Shown here: positions 1 through 6,833 of the stretch, in pieces
How positions within the stretch are numbered: position 1 is the stretch's first letter
How the letters are laid out: every line of letters starts with the position of its first letter
From: an uncultured Burkholderiales bacterium
GTDB taxonomy: Bacteria > Pseudomonadota > Gammaproteobacteria > Burkholderiales > Burkholderiaceae_C
Assembly (NCBI GenBank): GCA_903952885.1
Contig: CAJBHE010000289.1
Coordinates: 1 to 14,979 of the forward strand
Length of the DNA: 14,979 nucleotides
Reading direction: 5' to 3'
Notes under the pieces: generated by a model
Database searches by the model: none
What the model saw: the letters and a program-made list of their open reading frames with translations, nothing else
Told to the model about the DNA's origin: nothing
Translations under genes and position numbers: made by a program

Positions 1-165
1 CAAGGCGTCGTTGTTCAACCCTTCGTAGCGCAGCTTGTCGCATGCGTCTGAAGCGTTGGACACCAATTCGCGCAAGAAGATTTCTTTGTTGGAGTACAGC
101 GAGTGTGTGACAAGGTGCAGCAGCTGTGAGACTTCGGCTTGGAAGGAGTGGGTTTGTTTGGTCAT
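1..165 (-). CDS. htpG: Molecular chaperone HtpG (Hsp90), N-terminal fragment cut by window edge
   Basis: Only the first 55 codons lie in the window; the gene runs off the left edge. The translation starts MTKQTHSFQAEVSQLL and continues through HSLYSNKEIFLRELVSNASD, the hallmark first part of the Hsp90 GHKL ATPase domain. Glu33 (catalytic base) and Asn37 (Mg/ATP contact) are both present. HtpG is the cytosolic ATP-dependent chaperone that remodels folded client proteins together with DnaK. The start at 165 is fixed by the family N-terminus. Only a weak AAAG ribosome site precedes it. A sigma-32-type promoter lies just upstream (see 205-231). The identification is secure despite the short length; nothing can be said about the rest of the protein. 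Confidence 0.96.
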   Translation of the reverse strand, partial: MTKQTHSFQAEVSQLLHLVTHSLYSNKEIFLRELVSNASDACDKLRYEGLNNDAL

Positions 166-204
166 GGTCTTTAAAAACTAAATTACAAAAAACAACGTCC
201 CGAA

Positions 205-231
205 GTGTGGGGCGCAGGCTGAAATTTCAAG
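205..231 (-). promoter_or_regulatory. Sigma-32 (heat-shock) promoter of htpG
   Basis: Read on the minus strand, there is a perfect CTTGAAA -35 element (225-231), a 12-base spacer, and CCCCACAC (205-212) as the -10 element. The RpoH consensus is CTTGAAA-N11-16-CCCCATNT, so the first seven bases and the CCCCA core match. Transcription would start near position 198 and give a leader of about 33 bases before the htpG ATG at 165. htpG is a classical heat-shock gene in proteobacteria, which supports the call. The assignment is by consensus match and position only. Confidence 0.8.
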
Positions 232-260
232 AGGGATAAAAAACGGGAAATTAGCAGACC

Positions 261-1118
261 TTAAAAGCGCTCGTGCTCGCCCAGATAGCGCCACTGCCCT
301 GCAGGCAGCTGCCCCAGTTGGACGTGGCCAATGCGGATGCGTTTGAGGCCGACAACCTGAAGACCCACTTGCTCGCACATGCGGCGAATTTGGCGCTTTT
401 TGCCTTCGGTCAAGACAAAGCGAAGCTGCTCTGGGTTTTGCCATTCCACCTGTGCACGTTTAAGGGGTTTGCCGTCCAAGCTCAAGCCGTGGCGCAAGCG
501 TTCGAGCTGGTCCTTTGGAAACACAGATTGCACGTTGTTGGTCACGCGGTCGTGGTCACCGATGGCGCTGAGTTGGTTCGCTCTGCCGCCGTAGGTTGCA
601 GATGCCGCTGTGGCTGCTGCGGTGTTTGCGTGGCCGGTGTAAGTTACGCGCACCAAATATTCTTTTTCCATCTCCGAGTCTTCGCCAATGAGCTGTCGGG
701 CTACGCGGCCATCTTGCGTCATCACCAACAAGCCCGTGGAGTCGATGTCGAGCCGACCCGAAGGGGCGAGGCTGCGCAACTGAGTGGGCGTGAAGCGTCG
801 TTTGGTCAAGTCGCCCGCCCAATGCGTGCGCGGGTTGATCAACATGATCGCGGGCTCATGCCCGTCTTCGGCTTGGCCGCTCACGTAACCCATGGGCTTG
901 TGCAGCAGAACAGTGACTTGTGTGTCTTGGTGTCCCTTTGCGCGAGGATCCACCTCTACGCGGTCTTGGGGGCCAACTTTCACGCCCATTTCGGCAGGGC
1001 GGCCGTTGACTAGCACCCAGCCTTGTTCAATCCACGCATCGGCCTCACGGCGTGAGCAAAGTCCAAGTTCGGCCATGCGTTTGTTGAGGCGTGTGAGTTT
1101 TGTGGGCGTGTCTGACAT
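261..1118 (-). CDS. rluF: 23S rRNA pseudouridine synthase, RluF type (RsuA/RluB/E/F family)
   Basis: This 285-residue enzyme isomerises a uridine in rRNA to pseudouridine. Residues 8-55 form the S4 RNA-binding domain (RLNKRMAELGLCSRREAD, then the VLVNGR turn). The catalytic domain carries GRLDIDSTGLL at 121-131, with Asp124 as the expected catalytic aspartate, then EKEYLVRV (151-158) and GKKRQIRRMCEQVG (239-252). The MEKEYLV and RRMCE blocks resemble E. coli RluF (U2604) more than RsuA. The E. coli protein is similar in size but has a Lys-rich tail that is absent here. Residues 160-200 contain an Ala/Thr-rich stretch longer than I expect for RluF. The start follows the stop of the Crp/Fnr gene by 12 bases without a clear Shine-Dalgarno, so translation may depend on readthrough from that gene. 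The exact target uridine is inferred. Confidence 0.85.
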   Translation of the reverse strand: MSDTPTKLTRLNKRMAELGLCSRREADAWIEQGWVLVNGRPAEMGVKVGPQDRVEVDPRAKGHQDTQVTVLLHKPMGYVSGQAEDGHEPAIMLINPRTHWAGDLTKRRFTPTQLRSLAPSGRLDIDSTGLLVMTQDGRVARQLIGEDSEMEKEYLVRVTYTGHANTAAATAASATYGGRANQLSAIGDHDRVTNNVQSVFPKDQLERLRHGLSLDGKPLKRAQVEWQNPEQLRFVLTEGKKRQIRRMCEQVGLQVVGLKRIRIGHVQLGQLPAGQWRYLGEHERF

Positions 1119-1130
1119 AAGGGGCGAATT

Positions 1131-1838
1131 CTAAGTGCCGCTGGCACGCAGCGCGGCAAGGTCCAGCACCCGCATGCCACCGTATTCAATGCGAATGGCA
1201 CCTTGCCCTTCGAGGCGCTTCAGCGCCACGTTCACACGTTGGCGCGATAAGCCCACTAGGTAAGCCAGCTCTTGCTGCGTAATGCGCAAAATCTTGCCCA
1301 CGCCTGGAAACAAAGTGGGGTTGAACAACGCAGCTAGGTTGCGCGCCACACGCACATCGGGGTCAGTGGATCGGTCAATCTCGCGTGCCTCTATGAACTG
1401 AGCCAATCGCTCGTTGAGTTGGTTCATCACAAAGCGGTTGAAGCCAATCGAGTTGTCGAGCAGCCAATGAAAGGTATCGATCGGCAAGCCCGCTACCACG
1501 CTGTTACGTAAAGCCATGATGTTGTAGCGGTAGTTCTCGCGTTTGATGACCGTGCCCTCACCAAACCAACCGCCAGGCGGTACGCCTGTGAACGTGATGC
1601 TGCGGCCACTAGCGCTGTCCGTGCTCATCTTGAGCAAGCCTTCCACCACGCCAAACCAATAGGTGGCTTTGCGACCGACGCGACATACATAGTCGCCTGA
1701 TGCGGGGTCACTTACCACCAATTGAGACGCGATGCGTTTGCGTTCGTTCTCCTTGAGTAAGCCAAACCAAGGAATGAGTTTGAGCTCAGCGTCGGTGAGT
1801 GCGCGACGACGTTGGTAAACACTAGGTTCTGAAGCCAT
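1131..1838 (-). CDS. Crp/Fnr-family transcriptional regulator
   Basis: This 235-residue cytosolic DNA-binding protein has an N-terminal cyclic-nucleotide-binding-like beta-barrel (about 25-120), a long dimerisation helix (about 128-155) and a C-terminal winged helix-turn-helix (ITQQELAYLVGLSRQRVNVA at 186-205). The FNR iron-sulfur cysteines are missing, with Cys52 the only cysteine, so it is not an oxygen-sensing FNR. The Arg-Ser pair that binds cAMP phosphate in E. coli CRP is not evident in the GEGTVIKRENYRYN segment, so the effector is unknown. In the recognition helix, CRP Arg180 aligns with Arg199, but Glu181 and Arg185 align with Gln200 and Val204, which implies a non-TGTGA operator. 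The gene is divergent from the acyl-CoA synthetase/transport operon and probably regulates it. A GGAAA motif precedes the ATG. Confidence 0.88.
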   Translation of the reverse strand: MASEPSVYQRRRALTDAELKLIPWFGLLKENERKRIASQLVVSDPASGDYVCRVGRKATYWFGVVEGLLKMSTDSASGRSITFTGVPPGGWFGEGTVIKRENYRYNIMALRNSVVAGLPIDTFHWLLDNSIGFNRFVMNQLNERLAQFIEAREIDRSTDPDVRVARNLAALFNPTLFPGVGKILRITQQELAYLVGLSRQRVNVALKRLEGQGAIRIEYGGMRVLDLAALRASGT

Positions 1839-1897
1839 GGAGATGTTTCCAGTGAAAAGTCGAAGTCGGGTAACCCCTGCTAGGTGTCTTCCCTAAA

Positions 1898-1915
1898 TTG
1901 TCGTCGAAACGACAA
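1898..1915. promoter_or_regulatory. Candidate operator for the divergent Crp/Fnr regulator
   Basis: An 18-bp palindrome, TTGTCGT-CGAA-ACGACAA, lies in the 172-base divergent intergenic region and has perfect 7-bp arms. As TGTCG-N6-CGACA it has the 5-6-5 geometry of Crp/Fnr operators, with altered half-site bases that agree with the altered recognition helix of the neighbouring regulator. Its centre (1906.5) lies about 41.5 bases before a start site predicted from a TACTAT -10 element at 1936-1941, the classical class II activator position. It also lies about 68 bases upstream of the regulator's own ATG, so autoregulation is possible. That this protein binds here is an inference. Confidence 0.6.
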
Positions 1916-1935
1916 CTCGGCGTCAAACCAAGACC

Positions 1936-1941
1936 TACTAT
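1936..1941 (+). promoter_or_regulatory. Possible -10 element for the acyl-CoA synthetase/transport operon
   Basis: TACTAT matches five of six bases of TATAAT. It sits 20 bases after the palindrome at 1898-1915, and no good -35 hexamer exists at the usual spacing, as expected for an activator-dependent promoter. The predicted start near 1948 would give a leader of about 63 bases. A second AT-rich run (TTTATTTA, about 1963-1970) is an alternative. Confidence 0.35.
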
Positions 1942-2010
1942 CGTGGGCAACATCAAAACGCTTTATTTACGCGTCACTGTTTTTGTCGACACACAAAGCA
2001 AGGATTAGGA

Positions 2011-3957
2011 ATGCAGACCACGTTCCCCCGACTGTTACTCAAGCATGCCAACGAGCGCCCCGCCGCGCCCGCCATGCGAGAGAAAGAATACGGCATTTGG
2101 CAAACCATCACATGGGCTGACATGGCCACCTTGGTGGCCCATATGGCTTGCGGCTTGCACCAGGCAGGCTTGACACGCGGCGAGCACTTGGTGGTGATCG
2201 GATCTAATCGACCACGACTTTACGCCACCATGCTGGCCGCCCAATCCTTGGGTGCGATTCCTATTCCCCTGTACCAAGACGCGACGGGTGCGGAGTGCGT
2301 GTTCCCACTCAACAACGCCGACGTGCGTTTTTGCGTGGTGGAAGACCAAGAGCAAGTGGACAAGTTGCTCGAGATCCGCGCGCAGTGCCCCCAAATCGCT
2401 CATATCTTTTTTGACGATCCTCGTGGCCTGCGCAAATACGACGAGCCAGGCTTGGCCTCTTTGGAACAACTACTAGCTGCGGGCGCTGTGTTTGCCAAAC
2501 AACATCCCCTTTTCTTTGCAGCCGAAGTTGACAAAGCGCACACCCACGATGTGGGCGCCATGTTCTTTACCTCAGGCACCACCGGCAACCCCAAAGGCGT
2601 GGTGCACACGCACAACTCGCTCATCAACCGCGCCGAAGCGGGCGCCTTGTTTGACAAGCTCACGTCACACGAGGAGGTATTGGCCTACTTACCGCCTGCG
2701 TGGATTGGTCAAAACATTTTCAGCTACGCGCAGTGGCTGTTTTGCGGCTACGTGGTGAACTGTCCTGAGTCAGTGGCCACGGTCACCATCGACTTGAAGG
2801 AAGTCGGCCCCACCTACTACTTCGCCCCACCCCGCGTTTTTGAAGGCTTGCTCACCAGCGTGATGATCCGCATGGAAGATGCAAGCGCACCTAAACGTGG
2901 CATGTTCGATTACTTCATGGATGTGGCTCGTAAATACGGACCTACCAAAATGGACGGCAAGTCCATTGGTTTGATCGGCAGTTTGCTGTACACCCTCGGA
3001 GATTTTTTGGTCTATGGCCCGCTGCGCAACAACCTCGGCATGAGCCGAGTCCGTGTCGCCTACACAGCGGGTGAGGCCATTGGGCCAGATTTGTTCAGCT
3101 TTTATCGCGCCATTGGCGTGAACTTGAAGCAGCTGTATGGCTCTACCGAGACCGCCGTGTTTGTCTGCTTGCAACCCGACAACGAAGCACGCGCCGACAC
3201 GGTGGGTGTGCCCTGTGCAGGGGTGGAAATCAAAGTGGCTGACGACGGCGAGATCTTGGTCAAGTCACCTGGATTGCTCAAAGGCTATTACAAGAACGAC
3301 AAAGCCACCGCAGAAGTACTGACAGCTGATGGTTGGTACCATACCAGCGACGCGGGCTTCATCGACGCCAATGGCCATTTGAAAATTATCGACCGCGTCA
3401 AAGACGTGGGCCGCATCAAGGGCGGTGCCAACGATGGTGCCATGTTTGCGCCCAAGTACGTCGAAAACAAACTCAAATTCTTTCCACACATCAAAGAAGT
3501 GGTGGCCTATGGCGACCAGCGCGAAAAAGTGTGCGTCATGATCAACATTGACTTTGACGCTGTGGGCAACTGGGCCGAGCGCCGCAACTTGCCATATGCG
3601 GGCTACACCGATTTGGCTCAAAAACCAGAGGTTTACGGCCTCATCAAAGAATGCGTCGAAAAAGTTAATGCAGATTTGGCTGCAGATGAGTTGTTGGCTG
3701 GCAGTCAAGTGTGCCGCTTCCTGGTGCTGCACAAAGAGCTGGATGCAGACGATGGTGAGCTCACCCGTACCAACAAAGTGCGCCGTGGCTTCATCGCCGA
3801 AAAATACGATGCCTTGGTGGCCGCTTTGTACCAAGGCGCAACCGAGCAATACATAGAAACCGTGGTGAAGTTTGAAGACGGCCGCACCGGCAGCGTGAGC
3901 GCCACACTCAAACTGGCGGATGCCAAAACCTTCGCGCCTGTGGGGAAAGCAGCATGA
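2011..3957 (+). CDS. AMP-forming acyl-CoA synthetase (long-chain fatty acid-CoA ligase-like)
   Basis: This 648-residue ANL-superfamily enzyme activates a carboxylic acid with ATP to an acyl-adenylate and then forms the CoA thioester. The P-loop is FFTSGTTGNPKGV (185-197). The adenine/aromatic motif is LYGSTET (375-381), the ribose-binding aspartate lies in GWYHTSDAGF (441-450), and the hinge is DRVKD (461-465). The C-terminal GELTRTNKVRR (582-592) carries Lys589 as the probable adenylation lysine. After the hinge it reads GRIKGGANDGAMFAPKYVEN, a glycine-rich insertion compared with common FadD-type ligases and perhaps a clade marker. AAGGA at 2000-2004 supports the start. Its stop overlaps the livG-like start by ATGA, so synthesis is coupled to the transporter. 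The substrate is not readable: fatty, branched or aromatic acids are all possible. Confidence 0.9.
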   Translation: MQTTFPRLLLKHANERPAAPAMREKEYGIWQTITWADMATLVAHMACGLHQAGLTRGEHLVVIGSNRPRLYATMLAAQSLGAIPIPLYQDATGAECVFPLNNADVRFCVVEDQEQVDKLLEIRAQCPQIAHIFFDDPRGLRKYDEPGLASLEQLLAAGAVFAKQHPLFFAAEVDKAHTHDVGAMFFTSGTTGNPKGVVHTHNSLINRAEAGALFDKLTSHEEVLAYLPPAWIGQNIFSYAQWLFCGYVVNCPESVATVTIDLKEVGPTYYFAPPRVFEGLLTSVMIRMEDASAPKRGMFDYFMDVARKYGPTKMDGKSIGLIGSLLYTLGDFLVYGPLRNNLGMSRVRVAYTAGEAIGPDLFSFYRAIGVNLKQLYGSTETAVFVCLQPDNEARADTVGVPCAGVEIKVADDGEILVKSPGLLKGYYKNDKATAEVLTADGWYHTSDAGFIDANGHLKIIDRVKDVGRIKGGANDGAMFAPKYVENKLKFFPHIKEVVAYGDQREKVCVMINIDFDAVGNWAERRNLPYAGYTDLAQKPEVYGLIKECVEKVNADLAADELLAGSQVCRFLVLHKELDADDGELTRTNKVRRGFIAEKYDALVAALYQGATEQYIETVVKFEDGRTGSVSATLKLADAKTFAPVGKAA

Positions 3958-4736
3958 GCAAAAAAATAGGTGACGTCATCCTTGACGTCAGCAACATCAG
4001 TTTGCGGTTCGGTGGCGTCAAGGCACTGAGCGATATTTCCTTTAATGTCAAAGAACACGAAGTACGCGCCATCATTGGCCCCAACGGCGCGGGCAAAAGC
4101 TCGATGCTGAACTGCATCAACGGTGTGTACACGCCGCAAGAAGGCACCATCACATTCCGTGGCCAAACCTTTGGGCATATGGACAGCCACCAAGTGGCCA
4201 CCATGGGCATTGCGCGCACTTTCCAAAACTTGGCCTTGTTCAAAGGCATGAGCGTGCTCGACAACATCATGACCGGCCGTAACTTGCGCATGAAGAGCAA
4301 CATCCTCATGCAAGCCTTGCGCATTGGCCCTGCTGAAAAAGAAGAAATGATGCACCGCGAAAAGGTGGAGCACATCATTGACTTCCTTGAAATCCAAGCC
4401 TTCCGCAAAACCCCTGTGGGCCAGTTGCCCTACGGCTTGCAAAAGCGCGTCGACTTAGGGCGTGCGCTGGCGTTAGAGCCGCAAGTGCTGTTGCTCGACG
4501 AGCCCATGGCCGGTATGAACGTGGAAGAGAAGCAAGACATGTGTCGCTTCATCTTGGATGTGAACGACGAGTTCGGCACCACCATCGTGCTGATTGAACA
4601 CGACATGGGCGTGGTGATGGACATTTCTGATCGCGTGGTCGTGCTCGACTACGGCAAGAAGATCGGCGACGGCACCCCCGATGAGGTGCGCCACAACGAG
4701 GAAGTCATCAGCGCCTACCTCGGCACTTCGCACTGA
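3954..4736 (+). CDS. livG: Branched-chain-type ABC transporter ATPase (LivG-like)
   Basis: This 260-residue cytoplasmic ATPase is one of two nucleotide-binding subunits of an importer of the hydrophobic amino acid/carboxylate (HAAT) family. It shows Walker A GPNGAGKS (42-49), the Q-loop glutamine in ARTFQN (Gln91), Walker B VLLLDEP (178-184) and the H-loop His216 in LIEHDMGVVMD. The signature motif is LPYGLQKRV (158-166) in place of LSGGQ, a variation of the LivG-type AYGQQRR form. The IARTFQN and AGMN segments are typical of LivG. Its ATG overlaps the preceding stop by four bases. Genes for both permeases, the binding protein and LivF follow in the same operon. The symbol marks family resemblance only; linkage to ligase genes argues for an organic acid rather than leucine as substrate. 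Confidence 0.9.
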   Translation: MSKKIGDVILDVSNISLRFGGVKALSDISFNVKEHEVRAIIGPNGAGKSSMLNCINGVYTPQEGTITFRGQTFGHMDSHQVATMGIARTFQNLALFKGMSVLDNIMTGRNLRMKSNILMQALRIGPAEKEEMMHREKVEHIIDFLEIQAFRKTPVGQLPYGLQKRVDLGRALALEPQVLLLDEPMAGMNVEEKQDMCRFILDVNDEFGTTIVLIEHDMGVVMDISDRVVVLDYGKKIGDGTPDEVRHNEEVISAYLGTSH

Positions 4737-4764
4737 ACGAACGCGCACCAACAAGGATTTAAAG

Positions 4765-5694
4765 ATGGCATTCTTTTTAGAAACACTGCTCGGTGGCTTG
4801 ATGGCGGGCATGTTGTATTCCCTGGTGGCTTTGGGCTTCGTGCTCATCTTCAAAGCCTCGGGGGTCTTCAACTTTGCGCAAGGCGCGATGGTCTTGTTTG
4901 GTGCGTTGTCGATGGCGCGTTTTTCGGAGTGGATTCCTCAGTGGACCGGTATAGACAGCTTGCTCATGGCCAATGTGTTGGCTTTTGCCATGGCAGCGGT
5001 GGTGATGTTTGTGGTGGCCTGGGCGGTGGAGTACTTGGTGTTGCGCCACTTGGTCAACCAAGAAGGCGCCACATTGCTGATGGCCACGCTCGGCATTGCT
5101 TACTTTCTCGAAGGTCTGGGGCAGACCTTGTTTGGCAGCAGCATCTACAAAATTGACATTGGCATGCCCAAAGACCCCGTCTTCATTTTGGAAGACATGT
5201 TCCAAGGCGGCGTCCTGGTGAACAAAGAAGACTTTTATGCCGCACTCATCGCAGCTGCGCTGGTGGGTTTATTGACGGTGTTTTTCCAAAAGACAGCCAC
5301 CGGTCGCGCCTTGCGTGCGGTAGCGGATGACCACCAAGCTGCACAGTCCATTGGTATTCCCCTCAATCGAATTTGGATGATTGTGTGGTGTGTGGCAGGC
5401 GTGGTGGCTTTGGTGGCCGGCATGATTTGGGGCAGCAAATTGGGCGTGCAGTTTTCGCTGGCCACTATCGCTTTGCGTGCACTGCCCGTGGTGATTTTGG
5501 GGGGGCTCACATCGGTTCCTGGCGCCATCATCGGCGGCTTGATCATTGGTGTGGGTGAGAAATTGTCCGAGGTGTATCTGGGCAGCTTTGTGGGTGGCGG
5601 TATCGAGATTTGGTTTGCCTACGTGCTGGCGCTGGGTTTCTTGCTGATTCGTCCGCAAGGTTTGTTTGGCGAAAAAATCATCGACCGCGTGTAA
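4765..5694 (+). CDS. livH: Branched-chain-type ABC transporter permease (LivH-like)
   Basis: This 309-residue inner-membrane permease has about eight hydrophobic segments. Its N-terminus (LVALGFVLIFKASGVFNFAQ, residues 20-39) is the LivH hallmark. The cytoplasmic coupling loop RALRAVADDHQAAQSIGI (181-198) contacts the ATPase subunits, and GGLTSVPGAIIGG (246-258) is the usual conserved segment. I chose ATG 4765 because AAGGA lies at 4753-4757 and the family N-terminus starts here. The frame is open upstream to 4681, but that extension overlaps livG by 56 bases and adds a charged non-family peptide. It lies 28 bases after livG and pairs with the LivM-like protein encoded next to form the translocation pore. 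Confidence 0.92.
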   Translation: MAFFLETLLGGLMAGMLYSLVALGFVLIFKASGVFNFAQGAMVLFGALSMARFSEWIPQWTGIDSLLMANVLAFAMAAVVMFVVAWAVEYLVLRHLVNQEGATLLMATLGIAYFLEGLGQTLFGSSIYKIDIGMPKDPVFILEDMFQGGVLVNKEDFYAALIAAALVGLLTVFFQKTATGRALRAVADDHQAAQSIGIPLNRIWMIVWCVAGVVALVAGMIWGSKLGVQFSLATIALRALPVVILGGLTSVPGAIIGGLIIGVGEKLSEVYLGSFVGGGIEIWFAYVLALGFLLIRPQGLFGEKIIDRV

Positions 5695-5703
5695 GGGATC
5701 AAT

Positions 5704-6780
5704 ATGTTCTACAGAGAAAACGGTCAATTCAAAACCTCCTACCGAGCGGACCAGCAAATTCTGCCTATCCGGCAAGACCGCATCGTCATGGCGCTGTTGC
5801 TGGTGTTCGCCATTGCGGTGGTGCCCATGCTGGCTTCCGACTACTTTTTCCGCGCTATTCTGATCCCGTTCTTGATCATGTCTTTGGCCGCGCTGGGCGT
5901 GAATATTTTGGTGGGCTATTGCGGTCAAATTTCTTTGGGCTCGGGCGCTTTCATGGCGGTGGGCGCTTACGGGGCTTATAACTTCTTTGTGCGCATTCCA
6001 GGTTTGCCTTTGATCCCCGCGCTCATTTTGGGCGGCTTGTGTGCCACCCTGTTTGGCATTTTGTTTGGCTTGCCCAGTTTGCGTGTCAAAGGTTTGTATT
6101 TGGCCGTGGCAACACTGGCCGCGCAGTTTTTCAGTGACTGGATGTTTTTGCGCATCAAGTGGTTGACCAACGACTCGCCTTCGGGCTCGGTGTCTGTGTC
6201 TGAATTGCAGGTGTTTGGTTTGCCGATTGACAGCGCCTTGAGCAAATATTGGCTGTGCCTTGGCTTGCTGTTGGTGATTGCCTTGCTTGCCAAAAACCTG
6301 GTTCGCAGTGCCGTCGGCCGTGAGTGGATGGCCATTCGCGACATGGACGTGGCAGCGGCGGTGATTGGCATACGCCCGATGTACGCCAAGCTGAGCGCTT
6401 TTGCTGTGAGCTCTTTCATCGTGGGTGTGGCCGGTGCTCTGTGGGCCTTTGTTTACTTGGGTGCTTGGGAGCCTGCCGCGTTTTCAGTAGACATCTCGTT
6501 TCGTCTGCTGTTCATGGTGATCATTGGGGGCTTAGGTTCTATTTTGGGTGGCTTTTTGGGTGCAGCTTTTATCACCTTGTTGCCTATTGCCTTGAGTCAA
6601 ATTTTGCCCAGCTTGGCGGGCTTTGTTGGATTGGAAATTTCCACAGCAGGCGTGTCTCATACCGAGCTGATGATTTTTGGCGGCTTGATTGTGTGGTTCC
6701 TCATCGTTGAGCCGCATGGCTTGGCCAAGTTGTGGGCGATTGCCAAGCAAAAACTGCGTCTGTGGCCATTCCCTCATTAA
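5704..6780 (+). CDS. livM: Branched-chain-type ABC transporter permease (LivM-like)
   Basis: This 358-residue inner-membrane permease is the partner of the LivH-like subunit. About 27 hydrophilic residues precede the first membrane helix (about 28-45). The family core GYCGQISLGSGAFMAVGAYG is at 71-90, the coupling loop GREWMAIRDMDVAAAVIGI at 205-223, and the conserved GGLGSILGGFLGAAF at 275-289. The C-terminus ends with EPHGLAKLW, the usual LivM close (RPxGL). The start is nine bases after the livH stop with a weak AGGGA motif, so coupling is likely. The charged N-terminal extension is typical of homologues linked to CoA ligases rather than of E. coli LivM, as far as I recall. Function follows from family and operon; the substrate is unknown. 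Confidence 0.92.
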   Translation: MFYRENGQFKTSYRADQQILPIRQDRIVMALLLVFAIAVVPMLASDYFFRAILIPFLIMSLAALGVNILVGYCGQISLGSGAFMAVGAYGAYNFFVRIPGLPLIPALILGGLCATLFGILFGLPSLRVKGLYLAVATLAAQFFSDWMFLRIKWLTNDSPSGSVSVSELQVFGLPIDSALSKYWLCLGLLLVIALLAKNLVRSAVGREWMAIRDMDVAAAVIGIRPMYAKLSAFAVSSFIVGVAGALWAFVYLGAWEPAAFSVDISFRLLFMVIIGGLGSILGGFLGAAFITLLPIALSQILPSLAGFVGLEISTAGVSHTELMIFGGLIVWFLIVEPHGLAKLWAIAKQKLRLWPFPH

Positions 6781-6833
6781 CGCGGTTGAACGTTTCTGTT
6801 TTGTGTGAGTGTTGATTTTTCAAGGAGACAAAT

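Noticed and set aside
273..1013. 246-codon open frame on the plus strand opposite rluF
   Set aside because: It is the complement of a well-supported pseudouridine synthase, gives a Cys/His/Arg-rich peptide with no family motif, and has no ribosome site.
1982..1997. Second possible operator TTTGT-N6-ACAAA near the synthetase start
   Set aside because: Only the left TTGTCG half agrees with the strong palindrome at 1898-1915; the right half and spacing differ, and it would lie inside the predicted transcript.
3265..3849. 194-codon minus-strand open frame inside the acyl-CoA synthetase gene
   Set aside because: Antisense shadow; the plus strand carries clear catalytic motifs here.
4681..4764. 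Upstream extension of the LivH-like protein
   Set aside because: It overlaps the livG 3' end, adds a charged peptide absent from the family, and lacks a ribosome site, whereas ATG 4765 has AAGGA before it.
5269..5928. 219-codon minus-strand open frame across livH and livM
   Set aside because: His/Gln-rich shadow spanning two real genes and their junction.
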